This document shows positions 1-12,176 of a stretch of 64,000 bases of DNA, piece after piece. Position 1 is the stretch's first letter; the number at the start of each line of letters is the position of its first letter. Both the position numbers and the translations under genes were made by a program. The DNA comes from Anisus vortex. Lineage: Eukaryota; Mollusca; Gastropoda; Planorbidae. The stretch covers positions 15,982,435-16,046,434 of the forward strand of contig OX421497.1 of NCBI GenBank assembly GCA_949126835.1. The letters run 5' to 3'. The notes beneath the pieces were generated by a model. That model was not told where the DNA came from. It searched no databases and worked only from the letters and a program-made list of their open reading frames with translations.

Positions 1-3000
1 TTCTACAATACTATGTACTGTTTGAAGAACCCCCCATACAAACTATCCGACCAGATGAACTAAAGACTTTGTTGGGCTGACAATTTCGTGTTCTACAATA
101 CTATGTACTGTTTGAAGAACCCCCATACAAACTATCCGACCAGATGAACTAAAGAATTTGGTGGGCTGACAATTTCATGTTCTACAATACTATCTATTGT
201 TTGAAGAACCCCCATACAAACTATCCGAACAGATGAACTAAAGAATTTGTTGGGCTGACAATTTCATGTTCTACAATACTATCTATTGTTTGAAGAACAC
301 CCATAAAAACTATCCGACCAGATGAACTAAAGAATTTGTTGGGCTGACAATTTCATGTTCTACAATACTATGTACTGTTTGAAGATTCCCCATACAAACT
401 ATCCGACCAGATGAACTAAATACTTTGTTGGGCTGACAATTTCGTGTTCTACAATACTATGTACTGTTTGAAAAAACCCCCATACAAACTATCCGACCAG
501 ATGAACTAAAGACTTTGTTGGGCTGACAATTTCGTGTTCTACAATACTATGTACTGTTTTAAGAACTCCCATACAAACTATCCGACCAGATGAACTAAAG
601 AATTTGTTGGGCTGACAATTTCATGTTCTACAATACTATCTATTGTTTGAAGAACCCCCATACAAACTATCCGACCAGATGAACTAAAGACTTTGTTGGG
701 CTGACAATTTCATGATCTACAAGACTATGTACTGTTTGAAGAACCCCCATACAAACTATCCGACCAGATGAACTAAAGACTTTGTTGGGCTGACAATTTC
801 GTGTTCTACAATACTATGTACTGTTTGAAGAACCCCCATACAAACTATCTGACCAGATGAACTAAAGACTTTGTTGGGCTGACAATTTCGTGTTCTACAA
901 TACTATGTACTGTTTGAAGAACCCCCATACAAATCTTCCGACCAGATGAACTAAAGACTTTGTTGGGCTGACAATTTCGTGTTCTACAATACTATGTACT
1001 GTTTGAAGAACCCCCATACAAACTATCCGACCAGTTGAACTAAAGACTTTGTTGGGCTGACAATTTCGTGTTCTACAATACTATGTACTGTTTGAAGAAC
1101 CCCTATACAAACTATCCGACCAGATGAACTAAAGACTTTGTTGGGCTGACAATTTCGTGTTCTACAATACTATGTACTGTTTGAAGAACCCCCATACAAA
1201 CTATCCGACCAGATGAATTAAAGACTTTGTTGGGCTGTAAATTTCGTGTTCTACAATACTATGTACTGTTTGAAGAACCCCCATACAAATCATCCGACCA
1301 GATGAACTAAAGACTTTGTTGGGCTGACAATTTCGTGTTCTACAATACTCTCTAATGTTTAAAGAAGCCCATAAAAACTAACCGACCAGATGAACTAAAG
1401 ACTTTGTTGGGCTGACAATTTTGTGTTCTACAATACTATGTACTGTATGAAGAACCCCCCATACAAACTGTCCGACCAGATGAACTAAAGAATTTGTTGG
1501 GCTGACAATTTTGTGTTCTACAATACTATGTACTGTGTGAAGAACCCCCCTTACAAACTATCCGACCAGATGAACAAATGACATTGTTGGGCTAACAATT
1601 TTGTGTTCTACAATACTATGTACTGTATGAAGAACCCCCCATACAAACTGTCCGACCAGATGAACTAAAGACTTTGTTGGGCTGACAATTTCGTGTTCTA
1701 CAATACTATGTACTGTTTGAAGAACCCCCATACAACTTATCCGACCAGATGAACTAAAGACTTTGTTGGGCTGACAATTTCGTGTTCTACAATACTATGT
1801 ACTGTGTAAAGAACCCCCCTTACAAACTATCCGACCAGATGAACAAAAGACTTCGTTGGGCTAACAATTTCGTGTTCTACAATACTATGTACTGTATGAA
1901 GAACCCCCCATACAAACTGTCCGACCAGATGAACTAAAGACTTTGTTGGGCTGACAATTTCGTGTTCTACAATACTATGTACTGTTTGAAGAACCTTCAT
2001 ACAAACCATCCGACCAGATGAACTAAAGACTTTTTTGGGCTGACAATTTCGTGTTCTACAACACTATCTACTGTTTGAAGAACCCCCATACAAACTAACC
2101 GAACAGATGAACTAAAGACTTTGTTGGGCTGACAATTTCGTGTTCTACAATACTATGTACTGTTTGAAGAACCCCCATACAAACTATCCGACCAGATGAA
2201 CTAAAGACTTTGTTGGGCTGACAATTTCGTGTTCTACAATACTATGTACTGTTTGAAGAACCCCCATACAAACTATCCGACCAGATGAACTAAAGACTTT
2301 GTTGGGCTGACAATTTCGTGTTCTACAATACTATGTACTGTTTGAAGAACCCCCATACAAACTATCCGACCAGATGAATTAAAGACTTTGTTGGGCTGAA
2401 AATTTCGTGTTCTACAATACTATGTACTGTTTGAAGAACCCCCATACAAATCATCCGACCAGATGAACTAAAGACTTTGTTGGGCTGACAATTTCGTGTT
2501 CTACAATACTCTCTACTGTTTGAAGAAGCCGATACAAACTAACCGACCAGATGAACTAAAGACTTTGTTGGGCTGACAATTTTGTGTTCTACAATACTAT
2601 GTACTGTATGAAGAACCCCCCATACAAACTGTCCGACCAGATGAACTAAAGAATTTGTTGGGCTGACAATTTTGTGTTCTACAATAATATGTACTGTGTG
2701 AAGAACCCCCCTTACAAACTATCCGACCAGATGAACAAATGACATTGTTGGGCTAACAATTTCGTGTTCTACAATACTATGTACTGTATGAAGAACCCCC
2801 CATACAAACTGTACGACCAGATGAACTAAAGACTTTGTTGGGCTGACAATTTCGTGTTCTACAATACTATGTACTGTTTGAATAACCCCCATACAAACTA
2901 TCCGACCAGATGAACTAAAGACTTTGTTGGGCTGACAATTTCGTGTTCTACAATACTATCTATTGTTTGAAGAACCCCCATACAAACTATCCGACCAGAT

Positions 3001-5186
3001 GAACTAAAGAATTTGTTGGGCTGACAATTTCATGTTCTACAATATAATCTATTGTTTGAAGAACCCCAATACAAACTAACCGACCAGATGAACTAAAGAC
3101 TTTGTTGGGCTGACAATTTTATGTTCTACAATACTATGTACTGTTTGAAGAACCCCCATACAAACTATCCGACCAGATGAACTAAAGACTTTGTTGGGCT
3201 GACAATTTCGTGTTCTACAATACTATGTACTGTTTAAAGAACCCCCATACAAACTATCCGACCAGATGAACTAAAGACTTTGTTGGGCTGAAAATTTCGT
3301 GTTCTACAATACTATGTACTGTTTGAAGAACCCCCATACAAATCATCCGACCAGATGAACTAAAGACTTTGTTGGGCTGACAATTTCGTGTTCTACAATA
3401 CTATGTACTGTTTGAAGAACCCCCATACAAACTATCCGACCAGATGAACTAAAGACTTTGTTGGGCTGACAATTTCGTGTTCTACAAGACAATGTACTGT
3501 TTGAAGAGCCCCCATACAAACTATCCGACCAGATGAACTAAAGACTTTGTTGGGCTGACAATTTCGTGTTCTACAATACTATGTACTGTTTGAAGAACCC
3601 CCATACAAACTATCCGACCAGATGAATTAAAGACTTTGTTGGGCTGAAAATTTCGTGTTCTACAATACTATGTACTGTTTGAAGAACCCCCATACAAATC
3701 ATCCGACCAGATGAACTAAAGACTTTGTTGGGCTGACAATTTCGTGTTCTACAATACTCTCTACTGTTTGAAGAAGCCCATACAAACTAACCGACCAGAT
3801 GAACTAAAGACTTTGTTAGGCTGACAATTTTGTGTTCTACAATACTATGTACTGTATGAAGAACCCCCCATACAAACTGTCCGACCAGATGAACTAAAGA
3901 ATTTGTTGGGCTGACAATTTTGTGTTCTACAATACTATGTACTGTGTGAAGAACCCCCCTTACAAACTATCCGACCAGATGAACAAATGACATTGTTGGG
4001 CTAACAATTTCGTGTTCTACAATACTATGTACTGTATGAAGAACCCCCCATACAAACTGTCCGACCAGATGAACTAAAGACTTTGTTGGGCTGACAATTT
4101 CGTGTTCTACAATACTATGTACTGTTTGAAGAACCCCCATACAACTTATCCGACCAGATGAACTAAAGACTTTGTTGGGCTGACAATTTCGTGTTCTACA
4201 ATACTATGTACTGTGTAAAGAACCCCCCTTACAAACTATCCGACCAGATGAACAAAAGACTTCGTTGGGCTAACAATTTCGTGTTCTACAATACTATGTA
4301 CTGTATGAAGAACCCCCCATACAAACTGTCCGACCAGATGAACTAAAGACTTTGTTGGGCTGACAATTTCGTGTTCTACAATACTATGTACTGTTTGAAG
4401 AACCCCCATACAAACCATCCGACCAGATGAACTAAAGACTTTTTTGGGCTGACAATTTCGTGTTCTACAACACTATCTACTGTTTGAAGAACCCCCATAC
4501 AAACTAACCGAACAGATGAACTAAAGACTTTGTTGGGCTGACAATTTCGTGTTCTACAATACTATGTACTGTTTGAAGAACTTCCATACAAACTATACGA
4601 CCAGATGAACTAAAGACTTTGTTGGGCTGACAATTTCGTGTTGTACAATAATATGTACTGTTTGAAGAATCCCCATACAAACTATTTGACCAGATGAACA
4701 AAAGACTTTGTTGGGCTGACAATATCGTGTTCTACAATAATAAGTACTGTTTGAAGAACCCCCATACAAACTATCCGACCAGATGAACTATTGACTTAGT
4801 TGGGCTTACATTTTCGTGTTCTACAATACTATGTACTGTTTGAAGAACCCCCATACAAACTATCCGACCAGATGAACTAAAGACTTTGTTGGGCTGACAA
4901 TTTCGTGTTGTACAATAATATGTACTGTTTGAAGAACCCCCATACAAACTATCCGACCAGATGAACTAAAGACTTTGTTGGGCTGACAATTTCGTGTTCT
5001 ACATTACTATGTACTGTTTGAAGAACCCCCATACAAACTATCCGACCAGATGAACAAAAGACTTTGTTGGGCTGACAATTTCGTGTTCTACAATACTATG
5101 TACTGTTTGAAGAACCCCCATACAAACTATCGACCAGATGAACTATAGACTTTGTTGGGCTGACAATTTCGTGTTCTGCAATACAA
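1..5186. repeat. 89-bp satellite array, about 58 copies
   Basis: Direct repeat with an 89-bp period. Each unit begins TTCTACAATACTATGTACTG and includes CCGACCAGATGAACTAAAGA and TTGTTGGGCTGACAATTTCG. It runs in from the left edge, so the full size is unknown. Units are 90-98% alike and fall into subtypes: one with CCCCCCATACAAACTGTCC, one with CCCCCCTTACAAACTATCC followed by GAACAAATGACATTG. These subtypes recur in the same order, which shows higher-order structure. The last unit decays near 5180. Short ORFs read on the minus strand (VHSIVEHEIVSPTKS repeats) are translations of the satellite, not genes. Confidence 0.97.
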
Positions 5187-5646
5187 AAATCATGTAAGTA
5201 TAAATTTAAAATAAACACTAAACATCGTCTTTCCCTTAAGTTTTTTTTTATTACTTTGTAATTGAATGTTAAGCCGTGCAATTAATACAACTACCAGGGA
5301 GGAATGTTTTCTAAAGGCTAATGGCACCACACTACGTATCGATTTTGTCGATAAATAATTCATGCTGAAATCTTTATACTACAAACTATATTTATGCTTG
5401 ACTGAATGGTATGCTGATACTTTGGATTTTTTAAAGACCACAATCATATTGGTTGATACTTTGTACAGTCTTTTGCATGATTTGATTCTTAGTGATTTTT
5501 TTTTTAAAGTTAAGGCTAAATCTGGTTAAGAATTTAATGAAAAATAGTTGGGGTCAGGCTAGATTCTGTATACACTTTAGTACAGCTGTGGGGTTCAGAT
5601 ATTATAGTTTGGTGTTGTTAGCACACTTGAGATGTTATGTTTGTAC
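5187..5646. other. AT-rich spacer, no gene seen
   Basis: Unique AT-rich sequence between the satellite and a 23-bp repeat. A 68-codon ORF at 5492-5698 runs into the 23-bp repeat and shows no coding character. Confidence 0.6.
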
Positions 5647-5842
5647 ACATAATGATAGTTACAGGTGGTCCATAATGATAGTTACAGGTGGTCCATAATG
5701 ATAGTTACAGCTGGTTCATAATGATAGTTACAGGTGGTCCTTAATTATATTTACAGGTGGTCCATAGGGATAGTTACAGGTGGTTCAAAGTGATAGTTAA
5801 AAGTGGTCCATAATGATAGTTACAGGTGGTCCATAATGATAA
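5647..5842. repeat. 23-bp minisatellite, about 8 copies
   Basis: Units of CATAATGATAGTTACAGGTG plus GTC, with substitutions in the middle copies. A C-rich stretch (CCCCAACCCCCTCACACCCC) follows immediately downstream. Confidence 0.9.
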
Positions 5843-6001
5843 TGACCAAACCCCAACCCCCTCACACCCCCTTAGATAAAATCAAACTTTACATTAGAAA
5901 AATCATTGTGTTCAAACATTGACGTTTAATTTAAAACATCATCTAGTTCTAAATTAAATGGAAAACATTATTTCGTTATTATAAACCATACAATACGTAC
6001 T

Positions 6002-6025
6002 GTATATATATATATATATATATAT
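6002..6025. repeat. TA microsatellite
   Basis: About 12 uninterrupted TA dinucleotides, just beyond the end of the 6.1-kb exon. Confidence 0.9.
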
Positions 6026-6087
6026 CATAACGTCTATATATGTATCATTGAAAAGGTACGGATTGTTTTGTTGTTTTATTTTATACA

Positions 6088-6093
6088 ACTTAC
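6088..6093 (-). promoter_or_regulatory. candidate splice donor overlapping the stop codon
   Basis: The minus strand reads TTTCG|GTAAGT, matching the animal 5' splice consensus at all six intron positions. The in-frame TAA is part of the donor. If used, the protein continues into an exon left of 6088, which would lie beyond the satellite and outside the window. Confidence 0.6.
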
Positions 6094-9000
6094 CGAAACA
6101 TATCCTGTAGATTTTCTTGCATGTGTGTCAGATTTTCAGTGGCGCTTGTAATTCGAACAACTCTGCCGTCCTCAGAATCTCTTGCTGTTGATCTGATGTC
6201 GAGATCTTTTGCTTTAGGACCGTTTGAACCTTGTTCACCAAAAGCAAAAGTTTTATTATCCTGGTGTTTTGAATTTTCCCTTCGGTCTTTTTGGCTAAAG
6301 CTACCCTCAGAATTCTTTTGGAATCGATGGCGCTGAGACGCTTCTGAAGCATCGTCATCAGATGACGCACTTGAGCCTCTGCTGAAATGGGTCTCGTTCT
6401 TAGAATTGAAATGGTTGGCTTCGGAGACGACGCTGACCCCGTCGTTCTTGCTTACGCCACTGGGGCTTCGAAGGCTCGTGGATTCTAAATCATCGGAGTA
6501 GCTGCCGTCGGAGAACTCCTCATTGCTATAATCGGATTCTTGGTCTCCGTTATCTACCGATGCACTTTGCGAGTGAACTGTGTCTCTGTAAGCATGTGAC
6601 TCTTCTGTCCGTTTATCTAGTTCATTGTCCATGTCCTTATGTCTATAGACAACACTCTCCGATACATGTTTGTGTCGTCTGCGCTTCGGGTAGCTAGACT
6701 TTGGCCTATACCTGCGAAGGAGCTCTTCCGCTTCATTCATAACCGTTGTCGGTGGAGCTTTGCTCATCCTTGCAAATTCTGATTCCAAAGCTTCGTCGTT
6801 GCTAGTGTCCTGTCCACTGTCGTACCCTGGTATCACAGGCCTACTGCTTATAGCACGGTCATCTGATGACACGTAGCTAAGTGGAGTGATAGAACGATTC
6901 TCTAGAGTCTGGACTGAAGATCTTCGTGAACTCGCCCTCGAGGTATCCTCGGGTGTAAAATCTTCAGTATATGAAAAATTGGACTTCAGTGAATTATTTT
7001 CAACACTGAATTTCTTTCTTTTCACTCTCTTGAAATTGTCCTTTGGTGTATTGACCTCTTCTTGCTCATGTTGCCCTTCACTAAAGTCTTCAGAGAGTTC
7101 GGATTTTCTTCTTTTGTCTTGCTGTTCTACAGAAACGGCATCAATATCATTTATACGTAGCTTTATTACACCAGCCTTTGCGTGTAACGAATCGATGCTT
7201 GCAGTGTCAGTGTCTTTGAATTGTTTATCAATAACTAAAACGCGTTTCTCGTCATGGTGTACTGTATCATTTGAATGTACAGAATGGATATGATCATTGC
7301 TTGAAATCTCGATGTAGGAGGCTGGCCCCGAATCTGAGTTCTCTTCTGTGTCAATGTTTACACCTGTGACGACCTCGCCCAAAACACCCGCTTGATTTTT
7401 AAGTAGAAGTCGTTGATCGAGCTCGTTTACACTGTCGTCTTCGTCATTATATATAACTGTAGTTTCAACAGCTTCCAGTATATCTTTGTTGGAAGTATTA
7501 GAGAGTCTGTCATCGTCTACTCCGACATCGGCAAGGTTGGCATCAGATTCTATAATGATGTTTGTAAAAGCCTTTTCTGTCAATTCATTAATGCAGTTAG
7601 ATACCTCTGCTGGAGGATTGTTGTCATCGTTGTGTGTAAAATCCTGCCCCACTGCCACGATATTATCATCACTTCCAAAATCAACAATGCTAGAGGTTTG
7701 ATCTGAATACTTGGCAACTTCAAAATCTTCAGTTTTGGAATCTTCCGACTCGGTCGAACTTTCTTCACAAGGCTCACTATCGCTAGAGTCAGTAGTCTCT
7801 AAACTGTTTTTGTGATCATTGGTTCTATCGGTATCTATATTCGCCAGCTGTACAGGAATCGGTTCTCTCAGATTCGGATCACTGTTATTGTTGTACTGTC
7901 CTGTAAGGGAACTTCTTTGTGACTCGGTTAAATTATCAATGAGCTCATTGTTATGATGATGGGGTGATTTAATGGAGCCAGTTTCCTGATCAGTTTTCGA
8001 ATCCGATTTAGTGAAGAAGTTTTCATCTGTGTTAGCCTCGCTTTTTGTTGTATGTCTATGTTTGTTTTTCAAATCGTCTGTCACATGACCTTTATTATAA
8101 ACAAAGTTGTCTTTAGAGTCAACAGGTACAGTCTGGATATATGCTGATTCACCACTGGTGTTTTGGTCGGTTGAAAGTGTATCGCTCTCTGCGCCAGAAT
8201 CATACGCTGCATTAATTGTAGTTGCACTGTTATCTTTCGAATCACCTTTAGTTGAAGCCTGGTCATCTACTAAGCCAGTTTCTTTGACATTTTGATAGTT
8301 TCTCACAAGGGAATGTTTATCCTCTTTGTCCAAGTCATTGGGAATTCCCTTTATATCATATTCTGAATACTGATTACCATCACTACCATTGTTTATCTCT
8401 CTATGGTTGTGAACATTTTGTATATTGCCTTCACAGTCTGGTATGTCTGATTTCTGTGAAGTTATCTCCGGATTTTCCCGATCAAAGGAAATTAAGCTTT
8501 CATCAATATTTCCTTCTTGTCTGTTTTCAACTTTTGCATTGTGTACAGAATGTTCGTGGATACTTTTAGGGTTGTATTCAACACTAGACGAGACACTGTC
8601 AGAGTCAGACGGGACAAATACTTGACTCTCGTGTTTATCACCAACAACGGCAAAGTGTGTACTTACGTTTAGTCCAACGTTGTCATGTAAAGTGAAATCA
8701 TTTACAATAATATTAGAATCCCGTGTGTCTGACTCGCTATCCGACGATACAACGCCGTTGCTGTCCTCAGCGAACTTACTTCTTTCATCTAAAACGTCTA
8801 AAGTGTTTTCGTCGGCGACGTTGGTTTCCAACTGCAAAGAACTCTCAAAACTTACAAGTACACCAGTATGAACCTCTTCAGCGATCACTGTCTCGGAATT
8901 CAGACCTTTGTCGACCCTTACACCGGTATTGTTTGGAAGATCACGTGTCTTAGACTCCGAAATGGTCTCTTCGAGAACCAAACTTGCGTCCGCTAAGCAG

Positions 9001-9164
9001 GTCTCACTACTCTCGTTGTCATTTTGGAGCACGGCATAGACTTCTTCCCGTGTTGTGCCAGAGTTATTGTTCCTGCCAATTCCTCTACCGTCATTGTGTT
9101 TTGTAAGGTCTATTGTTTCCCCTGTTTGTTCGGAATGTATCGGTTCCGCTTCGTCAGTTAACAT
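6090..9164 (-). CDS. long exon for an acidic Ser-rich disordered protein
   Basis: I do not recognise the family. The frame is open from the ATG at 9162-9164 for 1,024 codons to TAA at 6090-6092. The protein is rich in Ser, Asp, Glu and Asn, has no membrane segment or signal peptide, and looks disordered. Two basic clusters resemble nuclear localisation signals: KRVKRKKF near residue 715 and PKRRRHKH near residue 830. A more ordered stretch, MNEAEELLRRYRP, lies just before the second. Ser-acidic blocks such as YSDDLES suggest CK2-type phosphorylation. The frame is also open upstream of the ATG to a splice acceptor (TTATTGTTTCAG) at 9218-9219, so this may be an internal exon. The final codons read TTT CGG TAA GT, where CG|GTAAGT is a near-perfect donor; the exon may end at 6094 and the TAA be intronic. 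Alternatives are a scaffold, cytoskeletal or ciliary protein. A real exon is very likely given 3 kb without stops in AT-rich DNA. Confidence 0.85.
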   Translation of the reverse strand: MLTDEAEPIHSEQTGETIDLTKHNDGRGIGRNNNSGTTREEVYAVLQNDNESSETCLADASLVLEETISESKTRDLPNNTGVRVDKGLNSETVIAEEVHTGVLVSFESSLQLETNVADENTLDVLDERSKFAEDSNGVVSSDSESDTRDSNIIVNDFTLHDNVGLNVSTHFAVVGDKHESQVFVPSDSDSVSSSVEYNPKSIHEHSVHNAKVENRQEGNIDESLISFDRENPEITSQKSDIPDCEGNIQNVHNHREINNGSDGNQYSEYDIKGIPNDLDKEDKHSLVRNYQNVKETGLVDDQASTKGDSKDNSATTINAAYDSGAESDTLSTDQNTSGESAYIQTVPVDSKDNFVYNKGHVTDDLKNKHRHTTKSEANTDENFFTKSDSKTDQETGSIKSPHHHNNELIDNLTESQRSSLTGQYNNNSDPNLREPIPVQLANIDTDRTNDHKNSLETTDSSDSEPCEESSTESEDSKTEDFEVAKYSDQTSSIVDFGSDDNIVAVGQDFTHNDDNNPPAEVSNCINELTEKAFTNIIIESDANLADVGVDDDRLSNTSNKDILEAVETTVIYNDEDDSVNELDQRLLLKNQAGVLGEVVTGVNIDTEENSDSGPASYIEISSNDHIHSVHSNDTVHHDEKRVLVIDKQFKDTDTASIDSLHAKAGVIKLRINDIDAVSVEQQDKRRKSELSEDFSEGQHEQEEVNTPKDNFKRVKRKKFSVENNSLKSNFSYTEDFTPEDTSRASSRRSSVQTLENRSITPLSYVSSDDRAISSRPVIPGYDSGQDTSNDEALESEFARMSKAPPTTVMNEAEELLRRYRPKSSYPKRRRHKHVSESVVYRHKDMDNELDKRTEESHAYRDTVHSQSASVDNGDQESDYSNEEFSDGSYSDDLESTSLRSPSGVSKNDGVSVVSEANHFNSKNETHFSRGSSASSDDDASEASQRHRFQKNSEGSFSQKDRRENSKHQDNKTFAFGEQGSNGPKAKDLDIRSTARDSEDGRVVRITSATENLTHMQENLQDMFR

Positions 9165-9212
9165 TTTGAATGTAACTAACAAATGTCTAGTAGAAGAACT
9201 TGATCGATTTGA

Positions 9213-9276
9213 AGTTTCTGAAACAATAAAAGCAATGATTATATAGTTTCTGAAACAATAAAAGCAATGATTATAT
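9213..9276. repeat. 32-bp tandem duplication
   Basis: Two near-identical copies of AGTTTCTGAAACAATAAAAG plus CAATGATTATAT. On the minus strand each copy carries a TTTATTGTTTCAG acceptor-like sequence, so the candidate acceptor of the long exon is duplicated. Confidence 0.85.
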
Positions 9277-9279
9277 GAT

Positions 9280-11465
9280 TATTAGGTCGGTTAATGTTAC
9301 ATTTATTTGATTTGTCTTTTCTAAATCATCAATTAGCATTTTGTTTCTTAGCCTAGATGCATGTTTTTAGTTGTATGTTAAATGCGCTCTGGGCTCACAT
9401 TATGTTTGTTGGCAACGCTATACAAATATTATTATTATTATCAATGATTATATATCAACAATAACTGATTATGTTAAAATATATAATTATTTTAAAGTAG
9501 CAATTAAATTTTTTTAACGTTCATATTAAATCGATTTATAGATAGAGAACTATAAATGACTTTTTAAAATAATACATTTTGTATAACTATTGATGCAGGG
9601 TGTTAGTTTTCTACAGAGTCTCTACATTGCAATAAACAAAATTAATGGTCTTGTAGCATATCAATGTCATATTATAGATAGAAGAGCTTGTCTTATGTGC
9701 TCCATAACAGCAATATAAAACAATATAGAATATAATCAGTAGATCAATGAATTGTGCAGGTTGTGCAATGCACAAATGCCCGGCGGTCACGGCAGCGAGC
9801 AAAATAATTGTTTCTTTAGAATATTGGGGCCACAACACCAAGGCTCTAAACAAGGGAACCCCCAAAATCTTGATACGTCACTGAATATAACATAATAAAT
9901 ATCAGAGAAGAACAACCAGTAGATCAATCTATTAAATTTTATTATATTTTAATTTTTCCACTTCTACCTCCTTTTTACTTTTGTTACTCAAATACTGGTA
10001 CGACTTTTAATAATTTGTTTGCTATTTGTTAAATATTTATATGAGTATACGAAAACTACTTAGGCTACATATATTTATCACATAAAACAAAGAAAAATAT
10101 CCCCACAGTTATGAAAGATATAGAGAAAAAGATTAATCATATTAGATATTGTTGTATCAATATTTATTTTAGATGGAGATTAAAAGAAAGGAATTGATGT
10201 TAATTGCAGATACGTTCTGAGTAGTTAAACCAGTCTGTGATTTTTATTAGAGAAATACAGAGATTATAGTATAGCGGTGATTACTAATAATAGCATTGAC
10301 ATTTTAAGAAAGAAAACCAATATATAGTGCCACCACTGAGGCTTGACACGCATTTGTAATATAAATCTATACGCATTGCGTGAGGAATATATCCGGTATA
10401 TAGGAGGCAAGGGGCAGACTACAAATGAGTTCTTTGTGGTACAGTGTATAGCATATTGTGTATTGTGTTACTGACTACGGTTCATTAAACACACAGTAAG
10501 GCGACTAAGCTGCTAGAGGTATAAATCTAAGTCTATCGACTCATAGAATTATGGATTTATTCATTAGAAACAAATATAACGAAGAGTATGATAACATAAA
10601 GCTAGAACATAATGCAAAGACTCGGTGTTATTAAACTATATAAAGAGAGTTGTTTAAAACTTGAGAACAGATTGTATATTAAAACAATCAAAAGAAACGG
10701 TCAACAGTTCCTTGTAAGATAATATAATGATCTTTCGAATCTTGTGCTAAATTTAATAGTTTACTTACTTTACAGTTGCTTCCTTAAGAGGCATGGAAGT
10801 GAAGTTTAATTATAAGCTTGAAATATTTTGAAACGATTTAAGTCAACCAGTTTGATTTTAGCAGCAGTTCTCTGCCGTCATTGGCATTCGTATAAAACGT
10901 TAGCCAGAGTATTAATTAATAATCATAATTTAAACATCTGTATGGGAATAAAATAATTATATTGGCTGCAAAAAAAAGCGCATATAATAAAAGGAAATAT
11001 TTGTTAAAATGGGATTACAAAATGTCCCGTGATTTTGAATTACATTCTCATCATCAATTACTATGCCAACACTAAGAAAGACTTAGATTTCTTAAGAGTT
11101 CAGATCAAAAACGTAGACTGTGCTAGTATTGCGTAGTTGCACCTGTTGCATAACAATGACCAAACAAAATGTCCCGGCATTGAGTCAACCATCAATCACT
11201 TACTTTTTATTTAACATTTTCCTTTCAATTCGTAATGAAATATAATCGATAAAATGACAAAGTCCGTCTCTTGGAAGAGTTAATTGCTCAGTGTTTACAT
11301 AAGGTTGGTTGCTAGCAACGTTTATATTGATTCAAAATTAAGGAACTTTATTTTACTACCTGTATGCAATAAGGCTTTACAGGTTTCAGGAAACAATGGG
11401 TAAACAGCAAATAAATATCACGTTAATTAATTGTTAAAACTTGCAAATCTAATTTTCTGATAAAA
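9280..11465. other. intergenic AT-rich DNA
   Basis: No supported gene. An 84-codon minus-strand ORF at 9611-9865 lies in a GC-richer patch (9760-9885) bounded by CAGTGACGTATCAAG on the minus strand. That patch resembles a degenerate transposon end, but I found no matching second end. Confidence 0.5.
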
Positions 11466-11469
11466 GTAA

Positions 11470-11705
11470 TAATTGCGCATTTGGATCGCCGCACCGTGAG
11501 GTCACGGGCTCGAGTCCAAGGGGAAGGCTAAAAAAAGTATCTAGGTTCTGGAGGTTGTCTCTGAGTCTACCCAGCTCTGATGGATATCTGACATTCAGTT
11601 GGAGGCTGTGTAAAGTAAAGACGGATAGGCTGGTCTTAATATCCCGCGTACGCCGTGGTATCATTAATGCGTGAACGATGCTTTACTTGACCCATAGATC
11701 AAACT
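11470..11705 (+). mobile_element. tRNA-derived SINE (family A), degenerate copy
   Basis: It shares the family order: a tRNA-like head with a degraded B box (GGGCTCGAGTCC), then CTGAGTCTACCCAGCTCTGA, an AAGTAAAGRCGG motif, a TACGCCGTGG block, GTGAACGMTGCTT and finally YATAGATCAA. The same blocks occur at 18858, 29000, 40372 (minus), 51868 (minus) and 61143. Confidence 0.7.
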
Positions 11706-11769
11706 AGTTTGAAAGGTATGAGAAAACATCTTGACATAATACTATGTAGAGTCAATGAATACTATATCA

Positions 11770-12010
11770 CAATATTAGAATTCTTATACATTACAGACGC
11801 TCCTTCTATAAGAAGATTTTTACGTACTACGCTTATCTGTGGTCTGAGGCTAGTCTTGCATTTTAAATAGAGTTTTAAATAATGTTACCTTTGTTCAGGG
11901 AATCCATTCCATGCCCGGATGCAACTCGGGAAGAAAGAGTACTTATATGTATTTGTTCTCACATAAGGGATAAGGAAAGTGGTTCGTTCTTATGTTTATC
12001 AGACCGATGT
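11770..12010 (-). mobile_element. LINE 3'-end fragment
   Basis: Read on the minus strand, this encodes YSFFPSCIRAWNGFPE, the characteristic C-terminal segment of jockey/CR1-type reverse transcriptases, followed by a 3' UTR ending AGAAGGAGCGTCTGTAA. It is closely similar to the plus-strand copy at 17240-17550. Upstream protein sequence is absent, consistent with 5' truncation. Confidence 0.75.
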
Positions 12011-12176
12011 AACAGATTGTTATTGTGTAGTATTTCTAAATTCTAAATTCTTTCTTTTATATATACTAATAGAATATACATTTTTTTATAAACTAAAACA
12101 AAAGTCTAAAAAAAATTCTTTCAAAAGTCTGCTTTAAACTAGTAAGTTTGTGGGATACAGTAAAAAAAAATGAAAC

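Noticed and set aside
1827..5281. Minus-strand ORFs repeating VHSIVEHEIVSPTKS
   Set aside because: They are translations of the 89-bp satellite; the period is not a multiple of three and frames open only by chance combinations of variants.
6121..9246. Several plus-strand ORFs of 60-135 codons opposite the long exon
   Set aside because: They are shadows of the 1,024-codon minus frame and lack independent support.
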